Notes: generated by a model not told the origin, from the sequence alone. A stretch of DNA of 64,000 nt from UBA10649 sp965278965 (GCA_965278965.1 OZ257127.1:682001-746000); one strand, 5' to 3'. Counted from the stretch's first letter, positions 8,047-16,150 are shown. Program-made: numbers and translations.

Positions 8047-9153
8047 GTGACGAAGCCGCTACGAGTCGGTGTCATCGGGGCCGGCGTTTGGGCGACGACG
8101 TCCCACCTTCCGGCGCTACGGACTCGGGCGGACGACGTGCAGTTCGTCGCCGCATGCCGGCTCGGCGAGAAGGAGCTTGAGCGACTCGGAACCGAGTTCG
8201 GCTTCCCAATCCTCAGCGAGGACTACCGGGACGTCCTCGGCGCTGGGGTGGACATGTGCATCGTGTCGAGTCCCGCGGCGTTCCATTACGAGCACGCGAA
8301 GGCAGCACTCCTCGCCGGTTGCCATGTCCTGATCGAGAAGCCCGTGACGATCGAACCAGCGCACGCATGGGAGCTCGTCGAACTCGCAGATCGGCTGCGC
8401 AGACACGTCGTGGTGTCCTTCGGATGGCTATTCATGGACACGTTCGTGCAGGCCCGCAGGCTTTGGGATGCCTACAGCATCGGTCCTGTCGAGCATGTGA
8501 CTGTCCACATGGCCTCGGCTGTCCGTGAGCTGCTCCTGGGGACACGAGCCAGCTCGACGGGGCGGGACGACGACGTGGCGGACACAGCCACGTACACCGA
8601 CCCGGATCTCGCGGGCGGCGGCTACAGCCAGACTCAGTTGCCACACGCGCTGAGTTGGCTGTTCGGACTGACGGACCTGGTCGTGGACGACGTCTACGCC
8701 CTCGGCTTCTCTCAGAGCGATCCCCGAATGGACTTGCACGACGCGGCCGTCTTGCGCTTCACCGGCGGCGGTACCGGCGTTGTCAGCGGCGCTTCGTACC
8801 ACCACGGCGCGCAGCGTGGGCGACACCAGATGGAGGTTCGCGTGTTCGGAGAGCGGGGGCAGCTGCACGCAGACCTCGAACGGGACCGGCTATGGCTGTG
8901 GCGGGAGGACGGCGTGGACATCGAGTCGACGCTCGCGCCTGACGCCGGAATCTACAGCTGCGACGGACCACCGCTCGCCCTCCTCGACCTGATTCTTGGG
9001 CGCAGAACAGACAATCCAGCACCGTTGGCGCTCGGGGCACGAACGGTGGAGACGCTCGCGGCTCTCACGACAAGCACCCGGACAGCACAGCGCGTCGCGA
9101 CATGGACAGCACGGCGAAGCGTCCGTACTCACAGGCCTTCGATCAATTCCTAA
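8047..9153 (+). CDS. Gfo/Idh/MocA family oxidoreductase
   Basis: NAD(P)-dependent dehydrogenase of about 368 aa. The N-terminal Rossmann fold has GVIGAGVWA, and the conserved EKP triad lies near residues 97-99 (LIEKPVTIEP). The C-terminal alpha/beta domain includes the GGGYSQTQLPHAL segment, whose His is typical of the catalytic region. A TTG at 8041 is an alternative start, but GAGGG (8033-8037) is better spaced from the GTG at 8047. It starts shortly after the hydrolase gene and shares the operon. It probably oxidises a cyclic sugar or polyol. No Tat signal is present, unlike some family members. Confidence 0.88.
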   Translation: MTKPLRVGVIGAGVWATTSHLPALRTRADDVQFVAACRLGEKELERLGTEFGFPILSEDYRDVLGAGVDMCIVSSPAAFHYEHAKAALLAGCHVLIEKPVTIEPAHAWELVELADRLRRHVVVSFGWLFMDTFVQARRLWDAYSIGPVEHVTVHMASAVRELLLGTRASSTGRDDDVADTATYTDPDLAGGGYSQTQLPHALSWLFGLTDLVVDDVYALGFSQSDPRMDLHDAAVLRFTGGGTGVVSGASYHHGAQRGRHQMEVRVFGERGQLHADLERDRLWLWREDGVDIESTLAPDAGIYSCDGPPLALLDLILGRRTDNPAPLALGARTVETLAALTTSTRTAQRVATWTARRSVRTHRPSINS

Positions 9154-9169
9154 AGAACGGAGACATCTG

Positions 9170-9433
9170 ATGTTCGCAAACATGCGTGGGTGGGAGTGGC
9201 TGATCGTCGTGGCGGTGGTCTTGCTGCTGTTCGGCGCGAAGCGCCTACCGGACACGGCCCGAGGACTCGGAAGGTCGTTGCGGATCTTCAAAGCGGAGAC
9301 CAAGGGACTCACCGGAGGCGATGACGAGGAGGACCCTCCGACTCAGGTAGCGGCGTCGCGCCCGCCGGTAGCGGAGGTCACGAACTCCGCAGCACCGACA
9401 GCGCAGGGAGCCCCCGCTCAAACCGAACGCTAG
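9170..9433 (+). CDS. tatA: Twin-arginine translocase subunit TatA (second, cluster-specific copy)
   Basis: Single-span membrane protein of 87 aa. A short N-terminal transmembrane helix (WEWLIVVAVVLLLFG) is followed by the hinge FGAKRLPDTARGLG and an amphipathic helix, then a charged, Pro/Ala-rich cytoplasmic tail. This is the TatA/E layout. The ATG at 9170 has GGAG at eight bases. It lies 16 bases after the Gfo/Idh gene and 6 bases before tatC, so the pair is part of the catabolic operon. A housekeeping tat locus is expected elsewhere in the genome. Confidence 0.9.
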   Translation: MFANMRGWEWLIVVAVVLLLFGAKRLPDTARGLGRSLRIFKAETKGLTGGDDEEDPPTQVAASRPPVAEVTNSAAPTAQGAPAQTER

Positions 9434-9439
9434 GTCACC

Positions 9440-10294
9440 GTGACGGTTCTCGGTCGAACCGCCGCCCTCTCTCAGGCGTCGGCGGGTTCGATGCCGCTCT
9501 TCGACCACCTGCGTGAGCTTCGGACCCGGATCTTCAAGTCGGCTCTGGCGATCTGCCTGCTCATGGTGATGTGTTGGATCTACTACGACAACATCTTTGG
9601 CTGGTTGAGCACGCCGTTCGAGGCCGCGGTGGCGAGCGCGAGAGCAGAGGGTCGACAGGTGACCCTCGCGCTCACAGGAGTAGCTGACCCGTTCATTCTG
9701 CAGATCCAAGTCAGCGCAGTTGCCGCAGTGGTCCTCAGCTGTCCGCTTTGGCTATACCAGGCTTGGCGGTTCGTGACCCCGGCACTCCATCGTCATGAGC
9801 GACTCTGGGCGCTTGGGTTCGTAGCCGCCGCGACGCCGCTCTTCGCTGCGGGCGTCGCTCTGGCCTATCTTGTGCTGCCCTTTGGACTGGACATTCTTCT
9901 TGGATTTACGCCCGATGGCGTCGAGAACATCGTCTCAGTAGATCGGTACGTCAGCTTCTTCATCAGGACCGTCCTGGTGTTCGGAGTTGGCTTCCTCACA
10001 CCACTTATGCTCCTTGCGCTCAACTTCGCGGGCGTCGTCTCTGGTCGCCGTCTCGTCTCGTGGTGGCGCTGGATCATCGTTGTCATCTGCCTCTTCGCCG
10101 CGGTCGCGACGCCTACTGGTGATCCGATCAATATGGCGATGCTGGCGGGGCCGCTCATGGTGCTGATCGGCCTGGCGATCTCCGTCGCGTTGTTGAACGA
10201 CCGTAGGCGCGCTCGTCGGCGGCCGAACCACTCCGACGTACACGCGGACGCCGTTCCAGACGACTTCGGAGTTGACTCGGTGCCGGAGGGGTAG
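9440..10294 (+). CDS. tatC: Twin-arginine translocase subunit TatC (second, cluster-specific copy)
   Basis: Membrane protein of 284 aa with six predicted transmembrane segments. The conserved cytoplasmic N-terminus MPLFDHLRELRTRIFKS carries the Glu of the Tat-signal recognition site, and the first periplasmic loop includes FEAAVASARAEGRQVTLALT. The C-terminal tail is hydrophilic and acidic. It starts with GTG six bases after tatA. TatA plus TatC without TatB is the minimal Tat system seen in many Gram-positives. Its presence here suggests a dedicated exporter for the island's Tat substrates, such as the binding lipoprotein at 3284-4651; this link is inferred. Confidence 0.92.
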   Translation: MTVLGRTAALSQASAGSMPLFDHLRELRTRIFKSALAICLLMVMCWIYYDNIFGWLSTPFEAAVASARAEGRQVTLALTGVADPFILQIQVSAVAAVVLSCPLWLYQAWRFVTPALHRHERLWALGFVAAATPLFAAGVALAYLVLPFGLDILLGFTPDGVENIVSVDRYVSFFIRTVLVFGVGFLTPLMLLALNFAGVVSGRRLVSWWRWIIVVICLFAAVATPTGDPINMAMLAGPLMVLIGLAISVALLNDRRRARRRPNHSDVHADAVPDDFGVDSVPEG

Positions 10295-10389
10295 CCACTC
10301 ATCGCCCGGGCCCACGGTCGCGCGGATCTCGCTCGTCAATAGTTCGCTCGAACTTCCATCTCACCTGAACCAGAACGGAGTCTCCCAAC

Positions 10390-11523
10390 ATGGCACGAAT
10401 CTCTCGAGTCGATGCAATCCCGGTCGCCTATCCGGAACCGAACGACAACAATGCTGAGCGCTACCTGCTCTTCGCTCGGATCGAGACGACCGACGGCACT
10501 GTCGGTTGGGGCGAGGCGATCACGCAGTGGCCAGAGAGCACCAAGGCTGCTGAGGTTCTCCTGAACGGACTGGCAGAACTGCTCATCGGACAGGATCCGG
10601 AGGCGAACGTCGAGCTTTGGCAACGGCTCCGGAGTCGGGGGTGGTGGTACGGCTATCGGGGAGGCCTGTTCAACTTCGCGCTGTCTGCAATCGACATCGC
10701 GCTTTGGGACCTGCGCGGAAAGCTCTCCGGGAAGTCGTTGAGCACGATGATCGGGCGATCACCGCTCGTGCCCGAAGGTGGGCCCATCGCGATGGCGTCA
10801 ACTCACGTGTTTCGGGCTGACCTCGACGCAGAGGTCGAGCGGCATCGCGGCTACGTCGAAGCTGGGTACGTCGGCTTCAAGATCGGCCTCGGGAAGAAGG
10901 GCGATGCACGCGTTGGCTACGACGTCGATCGAGACCTCGGTTTCGTCGCGGACCTTCGCGCGGCCTCGGGGCCTGACGCATGGATTGCGATGGACCGAGG
11001 CCAGGCACTCCCATGGACCCTGGACGATGCCACCAGGCGGCTGGAAGGTTGGCAGGAACAGGGATTGAAGTGGGTTGAGGAGCCGTTTGAGCCGTGGGAG
11101 CATTCCAACTTCCGGAAGCTCCGACAGTCGACGCGTTGCCTGATGGCCGGGGCCGAACGCGAGTGGGACTGCCGTGGGTACTCGGAGGTTATCGCCGAGG
11201 GTGTGCTGGACATCTATGGCTGCGACGTAGGCCGAGTCGGTGGGGTGACTGAAGCGCTTCGGGTGATTGCCGCGGTCGAGACCGCAGGAGCGTGGTTCAA
11301 CAGCCACGCATGGTCGAGCGCGGTCAACACGGCCGCCTCCATCGCTCTGTCTGCAAGCACGGCACGATGCCTCGTTCAAGAACTCAAGCCGGAACCGAAT
11401 CCCATGCAGGATGAGATCGTCGAGGCGCCGTTCCGAATGGTAGATGGACGAGTGCCGGTCCCGACGGCCCCGGGGCTCGGTGTCGAGGTGCTCGAGCCAG
11501 TTCTGCTCAAGTATCGATTCTGA
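10390..11523 (+). CDS. Mandelate racemase/muconate lactonizing enzyme family sugar-acid dehydratase
   Basis: Enolase-superfamily enzyme of 377 aa, a normal length. The Mg ligands are D202, E230 and E256. The His-Asp dyad of the mandelate racemase subgroup is H306 (FNSHAW) and D279 (CDVGRVGG), 27 residues apart as in mandelate racemase. On the other face K164 (GFKIG) is present but the second Lys of the usual KxK is Gly. These residues fit an acid-sugar dehydratase making a 2-keto-3-deoxy acid, but substrate and stereochemistry cannot be read off. It is the last gene of the rightward operon, and a hairpin follows 16 bases after the stop. GGAG precedes the ATG. Confidence 0.88.
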   Translation: MARISRVDAIPVAYPEPNDNNAERYLLFARIETTDGTVGWGEAITQWPESTKAAEVLLNGLAELLIGQDPEANVELWQRLRSRGWWYGYRGGLFNFALSAIDIALWDLRGKLSGKSLSTMIGRSPLVPEGGPIAMASTHVFRADLDAEVERHRGYVEAGYVGFKIGLGKKGDARVGYDVDRDLGFVADLRAASGPDAWIAMDRGQALPWTLDDATRRLEGWQEQGLKWVEEPFEPWEHSNFRKLRQSTRCLMAGAEREWDCRGYSEVIAEGVLDIYGCDVGRVGGVTEALRVIAAVETAGAWFNSHAWSSAVNTAASIALSASTARCLVQELKPEPNPMQDEIVEAPFRMVDGRVPVPTAPGLGVEVLEPVLLKYRF

Positions 11524-11539
11524 GCCGTCGGTTGCTCCT

Positions 11540-11573
11540 GATCATCGGACGCCAGCCCTGGTGTCCGATGATC
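11540..11573 (+). terminator. Hairpin terminator of the rightward catabolic operon
   Basis: The arms GATCATCGGACGCC and GGTGTCCGATGATC pair over 14 positions with a single G-U wobble around a six-base loop. It begins 16 bases after the dehydratase stop codon. No U-run follows, which is common for actinobacterial terminators. Confidence 0.6.
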
Positions 11574-11928
11574 GAGCCCGAACGACCGTCGTCGCGCGTT
11601 CCGCCGAGGAGAGGCCGCTGCGGCCCGCAGCAACCGACCCTTGGCGAGCGAGCCCTCCTCCTGACGCTTGCGCCCGCCGAACCACGAACGTGGCCTCGCG
11701 ACGTGCAGTTCAAGGGGTGGGCCCCGGGCGCTGGGCCGGCCTCGTGGTGGTACCGAACCTTGGCCGGGAGGTGGCGTCCGAACGGCGAAGGTTCCGTGAT
11801 CGCGTCCTCCGTCAGGGCCGGAGGCACGCCTGCTTGTTGCGAGAGGTATCGGCCGCTGATGCGGATGGACCGACGAATCCGGTTTGGGTGGCGGCGACAG
11901 ATCTGCGAGGCTCGCGGTCTACGCCGGC
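11574..11928. other. Intergenic stretch with no convincing gene
   Basis: About 355 bases between the operon hairpin and the convergent LacI-type gene. Open frames exist on both strands, but their translations are Arg/Pro-rich, lack ribosome sites and resemble no family I know. No tRNA, repeat or promoter was recognised. Confidence 0.6.
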
Positions 11929-12975
11929 CTAGCGGCCACGTCGCCGCTGGGAAGTCTCCTTGCTCGCGTAGAAGGTCGGCAGCTCAACGGTTGCGGCCGA
12001 GCCTCCGTTGATCATGTTCAGGGCGAGACGGGCTGCCGCCCTCCCGAGAGCAGCACCGTCCCGTTCGACAGTACTGATGGTTTGCTTGAGAACTCGCAGC
12101 CACGGAAGGTCGTCGCAAACCACGACTGAGAGATCGTCTCCGAGCTGAACGCCAAGCTCGTTCAGCCGGCGCAACATTCCGAGCGTGAACTCAACGCCGC
12201 CGGAGATGATGGCTGTGGGACGTCGAGTCTTCGGAAGCGAGAGCAGTCGGTCGGTTGCCTCGCTCGCGAACTCTTCCGTAGATGCACCGCTCACCAGAAG
12301 TTCGTCGGCCGCTGGCAGGCCCGCGGCTTCCAGTGCCTCGTGATAGCCACGGATGCGCTGTCGAGTCGACAGGATGTCTGTCGTTCCGATGATGAGGGCA
12401 ATTCTCTTGTGACCAAGCGCGATCAGGTCCTCCGTGGCTGCGCGAACTCCTCCAGCATGGTCGTGTCGAATAATGCCGGTGGACGCGAGCCCGAGGTCCC
12501 GGTCGATCAGGACGACGGGGCGCGGGAAGGACGAGATCGCGCGCCGAATACCGATATCGGATTCGACCGTTGACGAGAACAACAGCGCGTCGACCCGCCG
12601 CTGCCTCAGCACGTTCACCCGTAGTGCCTCTCGAGTGGGGTCGCCGCCACCGCTCGTAGCCAAGAGTGCGTAGCCGGCCAAGTCGAGAACCTCCTCGACC
12701 CCATGGATGACCGCCGCGAAGAATGGGTTCGCAAGATCTCGAACGACGAAACCCACGAGACGCGTTTCGCCAGTCTTGAGACTCTGGGCGGTCGGGTCGG
12801 GTGAGTACCCGAGCTCCTCGGCCGCCGCAAGGACCCGCTCGCGCATGGCCTTGCTCACGTCAGGGTGGTTGCTCAGAGCACGGGAGACGGTAGAGACGGC
12901 TACGCCGGCCCTCTCAGCAACGTCCACGATCCTCACGGGCCCATCGCTCGCCTGAACCGACTGCCTTCTACCCAC
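11929..12975 (-). CDS. LacI family transcriptional regulator
   Basis: Repressor of 348 aa. The N-terminal helix-turn-helix reads VRIVDVAERAGVAVSTVSRA (about residues 14-33), followed by the hinge helix PTAQSLKTGETRLVGF and a periplasmic-binding-protein-like sensor domain to the C-terminus. GTG start with GGAGG six bases upstream. It faces the catabolic operon and its promoter region contains two copies of an operator-like sequence, so it is probably autoregulated and also controls the divergent operons at 4.65-4.80 kb. The inducer is presumably the imported compound or a breakdown product of it. Confidence 0.92.
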   Translation of the reverse strand: MGRRQSVQASDGPVRIVDVAERAGVAVSTVSRALSNHPDVSKAMRERVLAAAEELGYSPDPTAQSLKTGETRLVGFVVRDLANPFFAAVIHGVEEVLDLAGYALLATSGGGDPTREALRVNVLRQRRVDALLFSSTVESDIGIRRAISSFPRPVVLIDRDLGLASTGIIRHDHAGGVRAATEDLIALGHKRIALIIGTTDILSTRQRIRGYHEALEAAGLPAADELLVSGASTEEFASEATDRLLSLPKTRRPTAIISGGVEFTLGMLRRLNELGVQLGDDLSVVVCDDLPWLRVLKQTISTVERDGAALGRAAARLALNMINGGSAATVELPTFYASKETSQRRRGR

Positions 12976-13024
12976 TACGACCTCCGTTAGCTCGTGGGCA
13001 ACACTAGCGTTTTCCGGGAAGAGC

Positions 13025-13036
13025 GGGAACGTTTCC
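13025..13036. promoter_or_regulatory. Operator-like dyad upstream of the LacI-type gene (proximal)
   Basis: GGGAACGTTTCC is a near-perfect dyad with one mismatch, centred on CG, 50 bases upstream of the lacI-type start codon. It is part of a 16-base direct repeat (AACGTTTCCAGGAGCG at 13028-13043) that recurs with one change about 104 bp away. Confidence 0.55.
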
Positions 13037-13129
13037 AGGAGCGCCTATCAATGCGCTGCAGCACGTCTGACGGTGGGGTCGAACGTGTGCCCTTGAACGA
13101 TTCAACAGTCGCAGCAACTTTTTGGGGAG

Positions 13130-13147
13130 CAAACGTTCCCAGGAGCG
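13130..13147. promoter_or_regulatory. Operator-like repeat upstream of the LacI-type gene (distal)
   Basis: CAAACGTTCCCAGGAGCG repeats the proximal site in the same orientation. Paired operators about 100 bp apart could support DNA looping by a tetrameric or paired LacI-type regulator, which is an inference. Confidence 0.5.
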
Positions 13148-13535
13148 ACTAGACCAGCGTCTGCGGCGAACCAGAGACCGTGGTCGACCGGTGACTCCCG
13201 AGGGCTGGACGATCTGACGCTGATGAGTCCTCCTCCAACGTCACGCCAGCGCCCGAGTCGGGCGGCCAAGGGAAGGCCGCGGATTGCCCGTCGTGGTCAC
13301 CCGATCAGTTACACGCCAGGTCCGGTCGTCAGATCCACAGACGTGAGCGAGTTCTGAGCTGCGGGACGCGGCGGGCGTCGACCACCCCGCTTTCACCGGC
13401 AGCACCGAAACGCGCTCCGGAATTCCATCCCATCCCTTGGCCGAACGGGCATCGCACGCACCAATCGGACGTGCCAAGCCGGACCGGCGCACACCGTCAC
13501 CGTCAGGGATGAGGGCCGGCCGCGCGCCGCCGTCG
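13148..13535. other. Intergenic boundary region, no gene recognised
   Basis: About 390 bases between the LacI promoter and the broken ABC-2 permease. Reading frames here are short and without family resemblance. Base composition rises across this stretch from the lower-GC island toward the GC-rich flank, so the island edge probably lies here. No tRNA or clear direct repeat (att site) was seen. Confidence 0.5.
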
Positions 13536-14018
13536 TCACAGCGGGTCGACGAGGTCGCGGCTGAGCCGGACGAAGATCACGAGGCCTGCCCAGAACACCG
13601 CTACGCCGAGCAGGAGTAGCCCGCCAACCGCCCATGCCGGCGGTGCGGCGAGCGCGTATGTAGACGAGCGCAGCGCCTCCAGGTACCACGCGAGGGGATT
13701 GGCCGTCACCAGCACCGCGAGACCGTGGTGGACGCCCTCGACCATGCTCACCGGGTAGTGGACCGGCGTAGCGAAGTAGAGGATCCCCAGTGCCGTCACG
13801 ACGATCTCTCGGACGCCGCCGGCATGCACGCTCAAGGCCGCCACGAGCAGCCCGATGCCCATCGAGAACAGCGCGAGCCCTTACGACGATCGGGACGGCG
13901 AGCAGCCACGTCCAACCGACGTTGCGTAGCACCAGGAGGAACGCGGCGTCGGCAGACCGGCGAACAGGTTCCAGCCGACGAGTCCGCAGAACAAGAAGGC
14001 GGCATACGGCGACCCCAT
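13536..14018 (-). pseudogene. Broken ABC-2 type transporter permease (polysaccharide-export-like)
   Basis: Three consecutive pieces of one membrane protein lie in different frames. Near 14018-13940 the frame reads YAAFLFCGLVGWNLFAGLPT. Just after it a second frame reads AAFLLVLRNVGWTWLLAVP. From about 13870 a third frame reads LFSMGIGLLVAALSVHAGG and continues through three more membrane segments to a stop at 13536. Together they resemble the middle and end of ABC-2 permeases that export polysaccharides or lipid-linked glycans. At least two frame breaks are needed, and the N-terminal part and the partner ATPase are missing. I read this as a decayed remnant; a sequencing error could explain one break but hardly both. 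Confidence 0.6.
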
Positions 14019-14155
14019 GCCGATGGTCGAGCACTGGGTCGCTCGCGAGATACGGCTCGCCGCGGACCGTGAGGTGGCGCGGCCGTTCGCGGGCGTGTAG
14101 AACGTGCAGGACAGGCCCGACGAGTCACGCGGTCGGCCCGGCTCGGCCGGCGAAG

Positions 14156-14410
14156 ATGTTCACCTCCACGACGTTCCGCGCCAGTGCCTTCGCCGACTTC
14201 GACCTCGCCGATCACGATGCGACCCACTTAACCTGGCTGAACCGCTGCTGGGCGCGGGAGCACGACCAGGGCATCCGGACCAGCGCGGTCGACTACGTCG
14301 GACTCCACCGTCGCATCCATCCCGAGAACAGCTGGACGCAGCATCCGCGCGAAGCGCACGCGGACCTGCTCGCCGAGCTGCGCGAGATCACACGCCGTCG
14401 CCGCGAGTGA
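14156..14410 (+). CDS. Possible hypothetical protein or gene remnant (84 aa)
   Basis: A frame beginning MFTSTTFRASAFADFDLADH and ending in an Arg-rich tail with a normal amino-acid mix (Trp, His, Asn, Tyr present), unlike the Arg/Pro-rich shadow frames around it. No ribosome site precedes the ATG, and the end overlaps the convergent decarboxylase gene by 23 bases. It lies beside the broken permease and may be the tail of a former gene from the same lost locus. I do not recognise a family. Confidence 0.3.
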   Translation: MFTSTTFRASAFADFDLADHDATHLTWLNRCWAREHDQGIRTSAVDYVGLHRRIHPENSWTQHPREAHADLLAELREITRRRRE

Positions 14411-15260
14411 GCGGCGCGGCCTCGCCCCGGCGTGCATGCTCGGCGATCGCCAGCGCCTCGTCGTCCGACCCGCTGAGATCGGCGCGCAAGAACTCCTCTG
14501 TCTCGGGGATCGCGACGCGGAGATCGGTCACCTGGTGCAGTTCCACCACCGCGTCGGTCGCCGCGAGATCGAGGACGTGGCCGCCGTGGCGACGGTCGTC
14601 CGTCACGAGGTGCAGGTGGTAACCGCCGATGCCGATCGTGCGCGCGTATGCCGGCGTCCAGAACCCCACGATGGTCGCGTCCACGTCCTGTAGCCCGAAG
14701 ACGCTCTGGTGCTCGGTCGCCGTGACGAGGTCGACCCCGCTCTCCGTACGGCACGCCGCGCGCACCTGCACCGACGTGAAGCGTCCGCGCGCCCGGATCG
14801 CGACGATCGCGTTGTCCGTGCCGCGGAGCGTGTCCAGCGCCTCGGTGAACGCAGCGTACGTCGGTACCTCCCCGAGCGGGGAGGACGAGTCCGGGAAGAA
14901 GCGCACGACCGTCGCGAACGGAGTCAGCGCCTCGTCGTCCGCCTCGACGACCGTGCCGTCCGCACGAGCCTGGTAGCAGCGCCCGTCGAGCAGGATCATC
15001 TCCCCGTCGAGGCCCTCGAACGTGCCGAGGCCGAGGTCGCCGTGCGTCCGAAGGTCGCCCACCGACACGCACCCGCGGTACAGGCCACGCACGATCGCCC
15101 CCGACGTCGACACCTGGAAGATCGAGTGGTGGTCGACGTCGAGGGCGTCAGCGAGTGCCGCCTGGACCAGATGGGTGACGCTTTCGCCGCTCTCGAGTGA
15201 CCGCGCCACGAGAGCCGCCCACAGCGAGTCCGACACGACCGTCCGCAGGGAGTGGCTCAC
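14388..15260 (-). CDS. Alpha-acetolactate decarboxylase with N-terminal ribbon-helix-helix-like extension
   Basis: Enzyme of 290 aa that would convert acetolactate to acetoin. The zinc site is H215 and H217 (GGYHLHLV) with H228 eleven residues later (HGGHVLD), the spacing known for this family, and acidic residues follow near 253-256. The core starts near residue 43 (DHHSIFQVST). Before it is a 40-residue segment, TVVSDSLWAALVARSLESGE then SVTHLVQAALADAL, that looks like a ribbon-helix-helix DNA-binding or dimerisation unit absent from classical ALDC, which explains the extra length. No alsS, alsR or butanediol genes are adjacent. Confidence 0.85.
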   Translation of the reverse strand: MSHSLRTVVSDSLWAALVARSLESGESVTHLVQAALADALDVDHHSIFQVSTSGAIVRGLYRGCVSVGDLRTHGDLGLGTFEGLDGEMILLDGRCYQARADGTVVEADDEALTPFATVVRFFPDSSSPLGEVPTYAAFTEALDTLRGTDNAIVAIRARGRFTSVQVRAACRTESGVDLVTATEHQSVFGLQDVDATIVGFWTPAYARTIGIGGYHLHLVTDDRRHGGHVLDLAATDAVVELHQVTDLRVAIPETEEFLRADLSGSDDEALAIAEHARRGEAAPLTRGDGV

Positions 15261-15302
15261 CTAGGCACCGTACGGACGCGGCCTCGGCGCGGCAAGGTGC
15301 CG

Positions 15303-15707
15303 CTACTCCCGAAGCGTCGTCTTGCAGACCTCGCCGGTGACGAGGTTCTTGGCCTTCAGGTCGAACGCCTCGCGCTCGTTCGGGTGGTCCGCACGGCGAA
15401 GCTCCCACCGCGCCTCCGCGCGCAGGCTGTCGTCGTCGTCCTCCATCACGGCACGGGTGGTCTGGGCGGCCACCTGCTTGCCGTTCTGCTTCACGGTGAG
15501 CTTCCAGCGCTGACCGGCCTTGGCCGTCTTCACCTCGAACTCAAGCTCCCACCTGCCGCGCTCCAGCTCCCCTGCGGCCTCCCAGCGGCTGGACGCCGAG
15601 CAGGTCCCCCGCGTCTCGATGTCGGCAGCCGTCGCGACGGGTGCCACCCCCACGAGAAGTCCCCCGGCGAGCGTCGCTGCTGCTGTGGCCCCGTAGATGC
15701 GCTTCAT
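15303..15707 (-). CDS. Secreted protein of unknown function (134 aa)
   Basis: Starts at an ATG (15707) with GGAGGAG upstream; a longer frame has no ribosome site. It has an N-terminal signal peptide (MKRIYGATAAATLAGGLL, cleavage after ATAA) and a mature domain rich in charged residues alternating with Trp and Val (RWELEFEV, QRWKLTVKQNGK), suggesting a small beta-sandwich. Two cysteines (in RGTCSAS and EVCKTT) could form a disulfide joining the ends. It stands alone between the decarboxylase and a convergent-side gene. No family recognised. Confidence 0.7.
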   Translation of the reverse strand: MKRIYGATAAATLAGGLLVGVAPVATAADIETRGTCSASSRWEAAGELERGRWELEFEVKTAKAGQRWKLTVKQNGKQVAAQTTRAVMEDDDDSLRAEARWELRRADHPNEREAFDLKAKNLVTGEVCKTTLRE

Positions 15708-15843
15708 ATCGGCTCCTCCATACGGCCCCGACCGTCGGGGCGCCCCGTCCACCATCGCAAACGAACCCGCCCGGCACCAAGTCGACTCATCGGGACCGCA
15801 GTGATGACGCCGTGCCGGTCCACCCCTCTGCCAGGATCGGGCC

Positions 15844-16128
15844 GTGACCGAGCTTCGGATCGCCGTGCGCGTTCGGCCCGGCGCATCGCGGACGCGTGTC
15901 GGCGGTTCCTACGGCGACGACTGCCAGCTCGTCGTGGCGGTGACGGCGCAGCCGGTCGACGGCGCCGCCACCGACGCCGTCGTCACGGCGGTGGCTCACG
16001 CCCTGGGCGTACGACCGGCTCGCGTCCGACTGGTGACGGGCCACACGTCGCGGTCCAAGGTCCTCGCAATCGACATCGACGCCGATGAGGGGGCACTGCG
16101 CGACCGTGTGCGCGTGCTGCTCGCGTGA
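15844..16128 (+). CDS. DUF167 (YggU) family protein
   Basis: Small protein of 94 aa with the family core: LRIAVRVRPGASRTRV at the start, VTAQPVDGAATDAVV in the middle, and RLVTGHTSRSKVLAID before the last helix. Members are small cytosolic alpha/beta proteins of unknown function. GTG start. It ends 22 bases before the convergent membrane-protein gene. Length and motifs are complete. Confidence 0.85.
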   Translation: MTELRIAVRVRPGASRTRVGGSYGDDCQLVVAVTAQPVDGAATDAVVTAVAHALGVRPARVRLVTGHTSRSKVLAIDIDADEGALRDRVRVLLA

Positions 16129-16150
16129 GCGCGCCGGACCACCGCCCGGA

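Noticed and set aside
11507..12011. Open frames of 100-160 codons on both strands in the gap after the dehydratase gene
   Set aside because: Arg/Pro-rich, no ribosome site, overlapping each other and the LacI-type gene; typical of chance frames in GC-rich DNA.
15131..15260. Decarboxylase N-terminal segment as a mis-called start
   Set aside because: No better start with a ribosome site exists near residue 43, and the segment has its own coherent ribbon-helix-helix pattern; kept as a finding to be tested.
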